DNA from: Piscinibacter lacus | GTDB taxonomy: Bacteria > Pseudomonadota > Gammaproteobacteria > Burkholderiales > Burkholderiaceae_C | Assembly (NCBI RefSeq): GCF_016735685.1 | Contig: NZ_JAERRA010000002.1 | Coordinates: 372,001 to 436,000 of the forward strand | DNA length: 64,000 nucleotides | Direction of reading: 5' to 3' | Part shown: positions 22,258-30,776 of the stretch, piece after piece | How positions within the stretch are numbered: position 1 is the stretch's first letter | How the letters are laid out: each line of letters opens with the position of its first letter | The notes under the pieces: model-generated | Told to the model about the DNA's origin: nothing | The model's input: the letters and a program-made list of their open reading frames with translations, nothing else | Database searches by the model: none | Program-made: the position numbers and the translations under genes

Positions 22258-23724
22258 TCAGGCCGCGCGCTTGAGGCGGATGGTGGCGACCAGGCCGGCC
22301 GGCTCGCCGTTGTCCAGGCGGAAGCGGCCGCCCATGCGCTGCAGGGTCTTGTCGACGATGGTCAGGCCCAGGCCGGCGCCGGTGGCCGCGGTGCGGGCCA
22401 GGTCGCCGCGGAAGAAGGGCGTGGTCAGCCGCTCCAGCACGGCCGGCGGCACGCCGGGGCCGCGGTCGCTGACGGTGATCTCCACCCAGGGGCCGCTGCG
22501 CGCATAGGCCACCGTCACCTCGGCGATGCCGCTGTCGGCGCTGCGACCGTAGCGGCGCGCGTTCTCGAACAGGTTGGCGAAGACGCGGGCCAGTTCCAGC
22601 TCGTCGGCCAGCACATGGGTGTCGATCGCCACCCGCGACTCGACACGGATCAGCGGGCTGTCGCGCAGCGCGGCGATCTCGCGGTCGATCACGCCGGCCA
22701 GGTGGACCGGTTGCAGGCGCGCGCCGCCCGGGCGGGCGTAGTCCATGAACTTGTCGATGGTCGCGTCGAGCTGGTCGATGTCCTCGGCAATGTGGCGGCG
22801 GGCCTCGTCGTCGGCCACGCTCATCTCGGCCTCCAGCCGCAGCCGGGCCAGGGGGGTGCGCAGGTCGTGGCTGATGCCGGCCAGCATGACCGTGCGCTCC
22901 TCCTCGACCCGGGCCAGCTCGCGGGCCATGCGGTTGAAGCCGCGGTTGACCTCGCGGACCTCGCGGGTCGGGGTGTCCTCGTCGAGCCGCGACTCTTCGT
23001 ACTCGCCACCCCGGAGGCGGCTGGCGGCAAAGGACAGGCGGCGCAGCGGCCGGTTGATCAGCACCGCGATCAGGGCCGAGGCCAGCACCGTGCCGAGCAA
23101 GGCCAGCAGGCCGGGCAGCCAGGTCCAGGGGCTGTCGGGCAGTTGCGGCGGCGGCGGCATCTCGCTGCGCAGCCACCAGGGCTCGCCGCCGATCATGAAG
23201 CTGACCCACAGCCCGGGCTGGTCGTCGACCGAGCGGGCGATCAGGGTCTCGGGGCCCAGCCGCGCATGCAGCGCGCGCACCAGGGCGCGGCTGTCGCGGT
23301 CGATGGCATAGGGCTCGATGCGGTCCAGCGCCTCGCGCGGCCGCACCCGCAGGCCGGCGCCCGCGCCCAGGGCATGCAGGCGGGCGACGCGGTCGATCGG
23401 GTCGGTGTCGCGCAGCGCGGCCTCGGTCAGGTGGACAAGGCTGGCAATGTGCTGCGCGGCCAGGGCGCGGCGCGGCTCGTTGTCGAGCGAGCGCAGCGCC
23501 GGCAGCCAGAAGGCCAGCTCGGCCACCAGCAGCAGGCCCAGCAGGACGAGGGTGCGGACGAAGAGGCTGAAGCTGCGCGGCAGGCCCAGGGCCAGCGCCA
23601 GGCGGCGCAGCGGCCCCAGGCGTGGCACCCGCGGGCTGGGCAGGGCCTCGACGCCGGGCGGACGCGTGAGTCCCTCGCCGGTGGGCGGAACCTGGGGGCG
23701 GGCCGGGGCCGGCGCGTCGGCCAT
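22258..23724 (-). CDS. EnvZ-like sensor histidine kinase
   Basis: Membrane kinase of 488 residues. Order: cytoplasmic Pro-rich leader, TM1 (about 56-76), periplasmic sensor region (about 80-200), TM2 (about 203-223), HAMP, the dimerisation/phospho-acceptor helix with H286 in AGISHDLRTPLARL, and the HATPase domain with the N box (FANLFENARRYG), G1 (SDRGPGVP) and G2 (TGAGLGLTIV) motifs. It lies 13 bp after its partner response regulator on the same strand. In beta- and gammaproteobacteria this pair is usually OmpR/EnvZ, which responds to osmolarity and envelope conditions; the signal here is unproven. Confidence 0.9.
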   Translation of the reverse strand: MADAPAPARPQVPPTGEGLTRPPGVEALPSPRVPRLGPLRRLALALGLPRSFSLFVRTLVLLGLLLVAELAFWLPALRSLDNEPRRALAAQHIASLVHLTEAALRDTDPIDRVARLHALGAGAGLRVRPREALDRIEPYAIDRDSRALVRALHARLGPETLIARSVDDQPGLWVSFMIGGEPWWLRSEMPPPPQLPDSPWTWLPGLLALLGTVLASALIAVLINRPLRRLSFAASRLRGGEYEESRLDEDTPTREVREVNRGFNRMARELARVEEERTVMLAGISHDLRTPLARLRLEAEMSVADDEARRHIAEDIDQLDATIDKFMDYARPGGARLQPVHLAGVIDREIAALRDSPLIRVESRVAIDTHVLADELELARVFANLFENARRYGRSADSGIAEVTVAYARSGPWVEITVSDRGPGVPPAVLERLTTPFFRGDLARTAATGAGLGLTIVDKTLQRMGGRFRLDNGEPAGLVATIRLKRAA

Positions 23725-23737
23725 GCCTCAGGCCCCG

Positions 23738-24472
23738 TCAGGCCGAGCCGTCCGGCACGAAGACGTAGCCCACGCCCCAGACCGTCTGGATGTAGCGCGG
23801 CTGGGCCGGGTCCGGCTCGATCAGCTTGCGCAGGCGCGAGACCTGCACGTCGAGGCTGCGGTCGAAGGGCTCGAACTCGCGACCGCGTGCGAGCTGCGCG
23901 AGCTTGTCGCGGCCCAGGGGCTGGCGCGGGTGGCGCACCAGGGCCTTGAGCATGGAGAACTCGCCGGTGGTCAGCGGGATGCTCTCGCCGTCGCGGGTGA
24001 GGCGGCGCAGGGTCAGGTCGAACTCGAAGGGGCCGAAGCTCACCGTCTGCGCTTCGCGCGAGGGCGCGCCGGGCGCCTCGGGCGCCGGCCGGCGGCGCAG
24101 CACGGCATGGATGCGGGCGAGCAGCTCGCGCGGGTTGAAGGGCTTGGGCAGGTAGTCGTCGGCGCCCACTTCGAGGCCGACGATGCGGTCCACATCCTCG
24201 ACCTTGGCGGTCAGCATGATGATGGGCGTGGAGTCGTTGGCGGCGCGCAGGCGGCGGCAGATCGACAGGCCATCCTCGCCCGGCAGCATGAGGTCGAGCA
24301 CGATCAGGTCGACCGCCTCGCGGGTCAGGGTGCGGGTGAGCACCTTGCCGTCCTCGGCCAGCAGCACGTCGAAGCCCTCCTGGGCCAGGTAGCGGCGCAG
24401 CAGATCGCGGATGCGGGCGTCGTCGTCGACGACGACGATGCGGTTGGGACGGGTCTTGGCTTCGGCGGTCAT
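23738..24472 (-). CDS. ompR: OmpR-family response regulator
   Basis: A 244-residue regulator with a receiver domain (acidic DDD at 16-18, phospho-acceptor D60 in LIVLDLMLPGEDG, Lys in YLPKPFNPRELLARI) and a winged-helix Trans_Reg_C domain (SFGPFEFDLTLRRLTRDGESIPLTTGEFSMLKALV...). The recognition helix is RSLDVQVSRLRKLIEPD, and the end RYIQTVWGVGYVFVPDGSA is typical. The start was set at the ATG at 24472 (MTAEAKTRPN) because twelve in-frame residues upstream are non-conserved. Operon with the kinase. The OmpR name rests on the strong resemblance of the pair; target genes are not known. Confidence 0.9.
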   Translation of the reverse strand: MTAEAKTRPNRIVVVDDDARIRDLLRRYLAQEGFDVLLAEDGKVLTRTLTREAVDLIVLDLMLPGEDGLSICRRLRAANDSTPIIMLTAKVEDVDRIVGLEVGADDYLPKPFNPRELLARIHAVLRRRPAPEAPGAPSREAQTVSFGPFEFDLTLRRLTRDGESIPLTTGEFSMLKALVRHPRQPLGRDKLAQLARGREFEPFDRSLDVQVSRLRKLIEPDPAQPRYIQTVWGVGYVFVPDGSA

Positions 24473-24681
24473 TGTTCGGGCGGACCGTGCAACCCGGGAT
24501 GGGCGCAAGGGGCGCGAAATGGTATGCAGTGGCGGGCGCGCCCATGCCGACGGGAGCGGCCTGTTACATATCTTGCCACCCCGGGCGGCTGCGGGTGAAG
24601 GCAGGATGCGAAGACGCTCACGGAACCGGCGGGTCGGAGGGCCTGTCGACCGTGCACCCCCATCCGCTGCCGGAGCCCCGC

Positions 24682-25398
24682 ATGCCCCCGTCCCTCGTCT
24701 GCCTTCCCCGCCCCCTGCTGCTGGCCCTGGCCCTGCTGGGCAGCAGCGCCGCCAGCGCGCAGGCTACGCCGCCGCGCAACCTGGTGCACTTGCAGGCCGA
24801 GGCGCAGGTCGAGGTGGTGCAGGACTGGCTGACCCTCACCCTGCAAGCCGTGCGCGAAGGCGGCGAGGCCGCCCAGGTGCAGACGGCGCTGAAGCAGACG
24901 CTGGACGCTGCGCTCAAGACCGCCCGGGCCGCCGCCGAGGGCGAGGCCCTGATCGTCCGCACCGGTGGCTTCAACCTGAGCCCGCGCTACGGCAAGGATG
25001 GCCGCATCAACGGCTGGCAGGGCCAGGCGGAGCTGGTGCTGGAGGGCCGCGACAGCGCGCGCATCGCGCAGACGGCCGGCAAGCTCAGCGGACTGAATGT
25101 GATCGGCGTCAGCCCCTCGATCGCGCGCGACACGGCGCGCCGCCACGAGGCCGAGGCCAGCGCCCAGGCCATCGCCGCTTTCCGCCAGAAGGCGGCCGAC
25201 ACCGCCCAGGCCTTCGGCTTCTCGGGCTACGCCCTGGGCGAGTTGCGCTTGGAGGCCGGCGGGAGCACGCCGCCGCCGCGGCCGATGTTTCGCCGCGCCG
25301 AGATGGCCGTGATGGCCGCTGACGCGCCGGTGCCCGTGGAGGCCGGCAAGGGCCTGGTCGGCGTCACCGTCAGCGGCAGCGTGCACCTGCTGCCTTGA
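24682..25398 (+). CDS. SIMPL domain (DUF541) secreted protein
   Basis: A 238-residue periplasmic protein with a signal peptide (MPPSLVCLPRPLLLALALLGSSAASAQA) and a single SIMPL/DUF541 domain (VHLQAEAQVEVVQDWLTLTLQAVREG ... ARRHEAEASAQAIAAFRQKAADTAQAFGFSGYALGELRL). Family members have been linked to oxidative stress and outer-membrane channel assembly, with no catalytic residues defined. The start at 24682 was chosen because the signal peptide begins there; in-frame sequence further upstream overlaps the divergent ompR promoter region. Converges with bdhA. Confidence 0.88.
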   Translation: MPPSLVCLPRPLLLALALLGSSAASAQATPPRNLVHLQAEAQVEVVQDWLTLTLQAVREGGEAAQVQTALKQTLDAALKTARAAAEGEALIVRTGGFNLSPRYGKDGRINGWQGQAELVLEGRDSARIAQTAGKLSGLNVIGVSPSIARDTARRHEAEASAQAIAAFRQKAADTAQAFGFSGYALGELRLEAGGSTPPPRPMFRRAEMAVMAADAPVPVEAGKGLVGVTVSGSVHLLP

Positions 25399-25413
25399 GG
25401 CGGGGCGGCGCCC

Positions 25414-26193
25414 TCACTGCGCCGTCCAGCCGCCATCCATGGCCCAGGACTGGCCCTTGACGTTGGCTGCGGCCGGCGAGCAGAGGAAGACCGCCAGCTC
25501 GCCGAGCTGGGCCGGCGTGGTGAATTGCAGCGACGGCTGTTTCTCGCCGAGCAGTTCCTGCTCGGCCTGGCGCAGGGGAATGCCCTCCCGGGCGGCGCGG
25601 TCGTCGATCTGCTTCTGCACCAGCGGGGTCAGCACCCAACCCGGGCAGATGGCGTTGACGGTGATGGCGGTGGTCGCGGTTTCCAGGGCGACGGCCTTGG
25701 TCAGGCCCACCAGGCCGTGCTTGGCCGCCACATAGGCGCTCTTGCCGGCCGAGGCCACCAGGCCGTGGGCCGAAGCAATGTTGACGATGCGGCCCCAGTT
25801 GCGGGCCCGCATGCCGGGCAGCGCGGCGCGGATGGTGTGGAAGGCCGAGCTGAGATTGATGGCGAGGATGGCATCCCACTTCTCGACCGGGAAATCCTCG
25901 ACCGGCGCGACATGCTGGATGCCGGCGTTGTTGACCAGGATGTCGACCGCCCCGAAGCGCTGCTCGGCAAAGGCGATGAGCGCGGCGATCTCGGCCGGCC
26001 GGCTCATGTCGGCCCCGTGGTAGTCGACCTGCGCGCCGGCGGCGGCCAGGCTGCGCACCTCGGCCAAGGGCGTGGCGCTGTCGCCGAAGCCATTGAGCAC
26101 CACGTTCGCGCCCTGGCGGGCCAGCTCGATCGCGATGCCCAGGCCGATGCCACTGGTCGAGCCGGTCACGACGGCGGTCTTGCCTGACAACAT
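25414..26193 (-). CDS. bdhA: 3-hydroxybutyrate dehydrogenase
   Basis: Short-chain dehydrogenase that interconverts D-3-hydroxybutyrate and acetoacetate with NAD, a step in use of polyhydroxybutyrate. The 259-residue product has the cofactor motif TGSTSGIGLGIA (10-21), NNAG (88-91), and the catalytic Ser141, Tyr154 and Lys158. The segments IASAHGLVASAGKSAYVAAKHGLVGLTK and VNAICPGWVLTPLVQKQI are characteristic of BdhA, including the Gln/Lys pair contacting substrate. With phaR at 5152 it shows PHB turnover. It is divergent from an alpha/beta hydrolase gene across 195 bp. Confidence 0.94.
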   Translation of the reverse strand: MLSGKTAVVTGSTSGIGLGIAIELARQGANVVLNGFGDSATPLAEVRSLAAAGAQVDYHGADMSRPAEIAALIAFAEQRFGAVDILVNNAGIQHVAPVEDFPVEKWDAILAINLSSAFHTIRAALPGMRARNWGRIVNIASAHGLVASAGKSAYVAAKHGLVGLTKAVALETATTAITVNAICPGWVLTPLVQKQIDDRAAREGIPLRQAEQELLGEKQPSLQFTTPAQLGELAVFLCSPAAANVKGQSWAMDGGWTAQ

Positions 26194-26388
26194 GGGAACA
26201 CTCCTGTCGGGGGTGGATGCGAAGGGCGGCGACGCCGGTCTCGCGGTGAAGGCCCGGGATTATTCCCGCTGCGCGTTGCAAGTCGCCTGCCACCCTGTCC
26301 CGGAGCGGCCGGCCGCTTGATGCACCATGGCGCCTGAGCGCAGCCGCCGCCCCCGCGGCCGCTGCCCCATCCGCCGCACGCCGCCGCC

Positions 26389-27381
26389 ATGCCCGCCACC
26401 GAACCGACCCTGCACCACCTCCTCTGCGCCGACCCGCGCGGCCTGCATCGCATGGCCTGGTGGGACTGGCCTTGCACCGGCCCGGCCGGTGCGGCCGCGC
26501 CGGTCGCCGTCTGCGTGCATGGCCTGACCCGGCAGGGCCGCGACTTCGACGCCCTGGCCCGCGCCCTGCAGCCGACGCATCGCGTGGTCTGCCCCGACGT
26601 GGTCGGCCGCGGCCGCTCCGACCGCCTGGGCGATCCGGCCGGCTATGGCCTGCCCACCTATGCCGCCGACTTGGTGGCCCTGCTGGGCCGCCTGGCGGTG
26701 GGGCCGGTGGACTGGGTCGGCACCTCGATGGGCGGGCTGATCGGCATGGTCGTCGGCGCCATGCGCGACGGCCGCGGCCAGGGCCTGATCCGGCGCCTGG
26801 TGCTCAACGATGTCGGCCCCGTGCTGGCCCCCCAGGCGATCGCCCGCATCGGCGATTACGTCGGCGAGCGGCCGAGCTTCGCCAGCCTGGACGAGGGCGT
26901 GGCCTGGCTGCGCAGCATCGGCCTGGGCTTCGGCCCGCACAGCGAGGCCGACTGGCGCGCGCTGAGCCTGCACCAGTTGCTGCCCGAGCGCCTGCGCGAC
27001 ACGCCGCCCGCCGAAGCCGCCGCCCTGCGCGCGGGCGAGGCCGCCAGCGTGCAGCCCCGCACCGCCGCCGACGACCCGCAAGCCGCCGGGCCTTGGACCA
27101 CGCAGCACGACCCGGCCATCGCCCTGCCCTTCCGCGCGGTGGCGCCGCAGCAGGTCGCAGCGGTGGAGGCCTGGCTCTGGAGCTGCTACGAGCGCCTCGA
27201 CATGCCGACGCTGCTGCTGCGTGGCGCCGAATCCGACCTGCTGAGCCCCGAGACGGCGCAGGCCATGACCCAGCGCGGCCCGCGCGCCCGCCGGGTGGAC
27301 TTCGCCGGTGTCGGCCATGCGCCGACCCTGGTGGATCCGGCCCAGCAGGCGCAGGTCATCGACTTCCTCCGCGCCGCCTGA
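26389..27381 (+). CDS. Alpha/beta hydrolase
   Basis: A 330-residue serine hydrolase. Visible elements are the oxyanion-hole segment (CVHGLTRQG, 42-50), the nucleophile elbow GTSMGG with Ser113, a probable acid in RGAESDLLS and the catalytic His in VGHAPTL. An Ala/Arg-rich insertion of about 60 residues (about 210-250) replaces part of the cap and is unlike most homologues, so the fold there is uncertain. Related Burkholderiales proteins are annotated only as alpha/beta fold hydrolases. The substrate is unknown. relA starts 19 bp downstream, suggesting a possible shared transcript. Confidence 0.85.
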   Translation: MPATEPTLHHLLCADPRGLHRMAWWDWPCTGPAGAAAPVAVCVHGLTRQGRDFDALARALQPTHRVVCPDVVGRGRSDRLGDPAGYGLPTYAADLVALLGRLAVGPVDWVGTSMGGLIGMVVGAMRDGRGQGLIRRLVLNDVGPVLAPQAIARIGDYVGERPSFASLDEGVAWLRSIGLGFGPHSEADWRALSLHQLLPERLRDTPPAEAAALRAGEAASVQPRTAADDPQAAGPWTTQHDPAIALPFRAVAPQQVAAVEAWLWSCYERLDMPTLLLRGAESDLLSPETAQAMTQRGPRARRVDFAGVGHAPTLVDPAQQAQVIDFLRAA

Positions 27382-27400
27382 GGCGGCCATCCCGCAGGGC

Positions 27401-29710
27401 ATGCAGCCTCCCCTTCCTTCTCCCGCGGCCGCCGGCCGGGCCAGCGCAGCCATCGTCCAACTCGCCGACGTGCAAGGGGCCACTGGGCCCGGCACGCCGG
27501 CTGCCGAACAGGCGGACGAGCTGCTGGCCCGCGCCCGCGCCTTTGCCGCGCCCCTGCTGAGCGGCCAGGTCTTCGACACCGGCGAAGCCGCGCTGGACCA
27601 TGCCGACGGCGTGGCCGGGCTGCTGCTCGGCCTGGGGGCCGCACCCGGCGTGGCCGCCGCGGCTTATCTGGTCTATGCCGGCGAGTACCTGACCCGGCCC
27701 GAGGAAGTCGTCGCCAAGACCTTCGGGCCGGGCTATGCCGGCCTGGTCAGCCACACCCGCAAGCTGGTGCAGTTGCAGCGCAGCGCGCGCGACGCGCTGG
27801 CCGATGCCCGCGAAAGCAGCAGCGCGCCGCACCGCGCGGCGCAGATCGAACGCGTGCGCAAGATGCTGCTGGCCTTCTCGCGCGATCTGCGGGTGGTGCT
27901 GCTGCGCCTGGCCTCGCGGCTTCAGACCCTGCGCCACTACGCCGCCAGCAGGCAGCCCTGCCCGCGCGCCCTGGCCGAGGAGACGGCCCAGGTCTTCGCG
28001 CCGCTGGCCAACCGCCTGGGCCTGTGGCAACTGAAGTGGGAGCTGGAGGACCTGGCTTTCCGCTTCCTGCAGCCCGAGGCCTACCAGCACATCGCCCGCC
28101 TGCTCGATGCCAAGCGCGGCGAGCGCGAGGCGGGCGTCGAGACCGTCCGCGCCTGCCTGGCCGAGGCCCTGGCCGCCAGCGGCGTGCAGGCCGAGGTGCA
28201 GGGCCGGCCCAAGCACCTCTACAGCATCTGGAAAAAGATGCAGGGCAAGCGCCTGCCGATCGACCGCATCTTCGACTTGCAGGCGCTGCGGGTGATCGTG
28301 CCGAGCGTGCGCGACTGCTATGCCGCGCTGAGCCGCGTGCACGAGCTGTGGCAGCCGCTGCCCGAGGAGTTCGACGACTACATCGCGCGGCCCAAGCCCA
28401 ACGGCTACCGCTCGCTGCACACCGTGGTGCTGGACCCGGCCGACGGCCTGCGGCCGATCGAAGTGCAGATCCGCACCCGCGAAATGCACGATCAAGCCGA
28501 GAGCGGCCTGGCTGCGCACTGGGCCTACAAGGAGGCGGGCACCCGCGGTTATGCCGGCGTGCAGGCCGACGACAGCCTGCAGGCCCCGCTGGCCCAGGCC
28601 CGCAAGGCCGTGCTGCACCAGTTGCTGGCCTGGGAACGCGAGCTGGCCGCGCCCGCGCCGGACGCCAGCGGCGCCGAGGCCGCCACCGTGCCGGACCGCT
28701 GGTTCGACGAGCGCATCTTCGTCTTCACCCCGCAGGCCGAGATCGTCGAGCTGCCGGCCGGCGCCACCGCCATCGACCTGGCCTACACCCTGCACACCGA
28801 GCTGGGCCACCGCTGCCGCGGCGCCAAGGTCGACGGCGTGATGGTGCCGCTGGTCACGCCGCTGCAGAGCGGCCAGACGGTGGAGATCATCGCAAGCAAG
28901 GACGGCGGCCCCTCGCTGGACTGGCTGAATCCCGAGCTGGGCTACCTGGCCAGCCCGCGCGCGCGGGCCAAGGTGCGCGCCTGGTTCAATGCCATCGCCC
29001 AGGCCCAGACCATCGCCCGCGGCCGCGACACCGTCGAGAAGCTGCTGCAGCGCGAGGGCCGCACGACCGTCAAGCTCGACGAGCTGGCCGCGCAGCTCGG
29101 CTTCCGCGATGCCCAGGCCCTGTTCGAGGGCGTCGGCAAGGACGAGTTTCCGCTGCGCCCGATCGAGCTGGCCCTGCGCCCCACCGAACCCGCGCCCGAC
29201 GCCGACGCGCTGCTGGCCCAGCGCCTGGCGCGCGGCGCCAGCGAGGCGGCCGTCGAGGGCGGCGGCGTGCTGGTCGTCGGCATCGCCTCGCTGCTGACCA
29301 CCCTGGCGCGCTGCTGCAAGCCGGCGCCACCCGACCGGATCGGCGGCTACGTGACCCGCGGCAAGGGCGTGGCCGTGCACCGCGAGGGCTGCAGCAACTT
29401 CCGGCAGATGAAGCAGCGCGCGCCCGAGCGGGTCATCCCCGTGACCTGGGGCAAGCCAGGCTCAGGCGATGAGGCTGCGGTCTACCCGGTCGATGTCTTC
29501 GTTCAGGCGCATGACCGGCCAGGCCTGCTGCGCGACATCACCGAGGTCTTCGCGAAGGAGAAGACGAATGTCGTCGGCGCCTCGACCCACAGCAACAAGG
29601 GGGTCGCGGCGATGACTTTCACCGTCGAGGTGGGCGATGCCGCGCGGCTCGACGGCACGCTGCTGCAGGTGCGGCAGATCGCCGGCGTGACGGTGGCGCG
29701 ACGGGCCTGA
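27401..29710 (+). CDS. relA: GTP pyrophosphokinase RelA (synthetase-only type)
   Basis: Makes (p)ppGpp during amino-acid starvation on the ribosome. The 769-residue product has an N-terminal pseudo-hydrolase region in which the HD metal motif is absent (AAYLVYAGEYLTRPEEVV where SpoT has its HD pair), a synthetase domain (about 267-385, GRPKHLYSIWKKM ... EFDDYIARPKPNGYRSLHTVV), a TGS domain (about 433-495), a helical/zinc-finger region (RCCKPAPPD) and a C-terminal ACT domain (about 696-769). The EFDD signature, rather than RxKD, is that of RelA-type synthetases. The start at 27401 was chosen over in-frame sequence inside the preceding gene. A separate SpoT is expected elsewhere. Confidence 0.95.
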   Translation: MQPPLPSPAAAGRASAAIVQLADVQGATGPGTPAAEQADELLARARAFAAPLLSGQVFDTGEAALDHADGVAGLLLGLGAAPGVAAAAYLVYAGEYLTRPEEVVAKTFGPGYAGLVSHTRKLVQLQRSARDALADARESSSAPHRAAQIERVRKMLLAFSRDLRVVLLRLASRLQTLRHYAASRQPCPRALAEETAQVFAPLANRLGLWQLKWELEDLAFRFLQPEAYQHIARLLDAKRGEREAGVETVRACLAEALAASGVQAEVQGRPKHLYSIWKKMQGKRLPIDRIFDLQALRVIVPSVRDCYAALSRVHELWQPLPEEFDDYIARPKPNGYRSLHTVVLDPADGLRPIEVQIRTREMHDQAESGLAAHWAYKEAGTRGYAGVQADDSLQAPLAQARKAVLHQLLAWERELAAPAPDASGAEAATVPDRWFDERIFVFTPQAEIVELPAGATAIDLAYTLHTELGHRCRGAKVDGVMVPLVTPLQSGQTVEIIASKDGGPSLDWLNPELGYLASPRARAKVRAWFNAIAQAQTIARGRDTVEKLLQREGRTTVKLDELAAQLGFRDAQALFEGVGKDEFPLRPIELALRPTEPAPDADALLAQRLARGASEAAVEGGGVLVVGIASLLTTLARCCKPAPPDRIGGYVTRGKGVAVHREGCSNFRQMKQRAPERVIPVTWGKPGSGDEAAVYPVDVFVQAHDRPGLLRDITEVFAKEKTNVVGASTHSNKGVAAMTFTVEVGDAARLDGTLLQVRQIAGVTVARRA

Positions 29711-29732
29711 GGGCAGGCGCCTGGAATGCTGC

Positions 29733-29738
29733 TATAGT
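29733..29738 (+). promoter_or_regulatory. Candidate -10 of tRNA-Val
   Basis: TATAGT twelve bases before the mature tRNA start. No convincing -35 at 17 bp. It lies 23-28 bases after the relA stop codon. Confidence 0.45.
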
Positions 29739-29749
29739 TGTTGGCTTGC

Positions 29750-29826
29750 AGGCGCGTAGCTCAGCTGGTTAGAGCACCACCTTGACATGGTGGGGGTCGT
29801 TGGTTCGAGTCCAATCGCGCCTACCA
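29750..29826 (+). tRNA. tRNA-Val (GAC anticodon)
   Basis: A full cloverleaf can be drawn: acceptor AGGCGCG (29750-29756) with CGCGCCT (29816-29822), D-arm GCTC/GAGC, anticodon stem CCACC/GGTGG with loop TTGACAT (anticodon GAC at 29784-29786), T-arm with TTCGAGT, and an encoded ACCA end (29823-29826). GAC reads GUC and GUU valine codons. A strong terminator follows 15 bases after the CCA, so this is a single-tRNA transcription unit. No integrase or repeated 3' end was seen, so it is not marked as an occupied attachment site. Confidence 0.98.
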
Positions 29827-29841
29827 ACACTGCATGGCGAG

Positions 29842-29871
29842 AGCCCGGTTCCGGAAGGAACCGGGCTTTTT
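29842..29871 (+). terminator. Rho-independent terminator of tRNA-Val
   Basis: Perfect 11-bp stem AGCCCGGTTCC / GGAACCGGGCT around a GGAA tetraloop (29842-29867), followed by TTTTTGCTTT. One of the clearest intrinsic terminators in the window; it also insulates the convergent cbbY gene. Confidence 0.93.
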
Positions 29872-29960
29872 GCTTTGCGGGGTGCGCGCTGCTTCGGACG
29901 GATCCGGGCGCGAGGTGGGGCAAATCCCTTGTCGCCAGGCCTGCGCCGCGACCGGGCAGC

Positions 29961-30761
29961 TCACCAGTCCGGCCGGAAGGCCCATTCGCGCAGGGTCGCG
30001 ACATCGACCACGCCCTGCCAGGGCCGACCGTCGATGTGGCCGCGGCCGGGGTCGCCGGGCTCGCCGAGCTGGTCCAGCTCGGCCCAGGCGCCGGAGAAAT
30101 CCTCGCCCTCGGTGTAGAGCGCGCGGGTGACGATGCAGCGCAGGCCGGCCGCCCGCGCAGCGGACAAGCCGAGGTGCGAATCCTCCAGCGCCATCACCTG
30201 GTTGGCCTCCAGGCCCAGGTGCTCCAGGGCATGCAGGTAGATGTCGGGCGCGGGCTTCTTGCGCGGCACCATGTCGCCGGCGCTGAGCTGCTCGATCCAG
30301 CCCGGCGCCTCGGGGCCGATGGTCAGCCGCAGCAGGGTCTCGACATTGGCCGGCACCGTGGTGCTGGCGATCGCGATGCGCATGCCGACCCGGTGGGCTT
30401 CACGCAGCAGCCGCGCAATGCCCGGCCGCAGGCGCACATGGCCCAGGGCGACGCGGTCGGCATAGCGCCGGGTCTTCTCCTGGTGCACGGGGCGCAGGGC
30501 CTCGCGCATGGCCGCGATCGCCTCGGGCCGCGGTGCCTGGGGCTGCAGGCTGGCCCACCAGGCAAGCATGCGCTCCATGCCGCCAGTCACGCCGAGCAGG
30601 TGGGCGTAGGTGGCATCGTCCCAGTGCCAATCGAGGCCGCAGACGGCGAAGGCCTCGTTGAAGGCGACGCGGTGACCGTCGCGCTCGGTCTCCGCCAGGG
30701 TGCCGTCGACATCGAAGATCAGCGCGGCCAGCGGCGGACGCGGGATGGGGCGAAAGCGCAT
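29961..30761 (-). CDS. cbbY: CbbY-type HAD phosphatase
   Basis: HAD-superfamily phosphatase of 266 residues, close to CbbY of Calvin-cycle operons, which dephosphorylates xylulose-1,5-bisphosphate, an inhibitor of RuBisCO (known for Rhodobacter CbbY). The motif I aspartates are D17 and D19 (LIFDVDGTLAETERDGH), motif II is IASTT, the motif III lysine is in PRKKPAPDIY, and motif IV is LEDSHLGL. A C-terminal extension of about 40 residues after VTRALYTEGEDF is longer than needed for the fold. It is the last gene of the cbbF-cbbP-cbbY run (15 bp after cbbP). Confidence 0.92.
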   Translation of the reverse strand: MRFRPIPRPPLAALIFDVDGTLAETERDGHRVAFNEAFAVCGLDWHWDDATYAHLLGVTGGMERMLAWWASLQPQAPRPEAIAAMREALRPVHQEKTRRYADRVALGHVRLRPGIARLLREAHRVGMRIAIASTTVPANVETLLRLTIGPEAPGWIEQLSAGDMVPRKKPAPDIYLHALEHLGLEANQVMALEDSHLGLSAARAAGLRCIVTRALYTEGEDFSGAWAELDQLGEPGDPGRGHIDGRPWQGVVDVATLREWAFRPDW

Positions 30762-30776
30762 CGGAAGGTGCCCCGC

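Noticed and set aside
29750..29826. tRNA-Val as an integration site for a genomic island
   Set aside because: No integrase and no repeat of the tRNA 3' end was found nearby, and the downstream genes are ordinary cbb genes.
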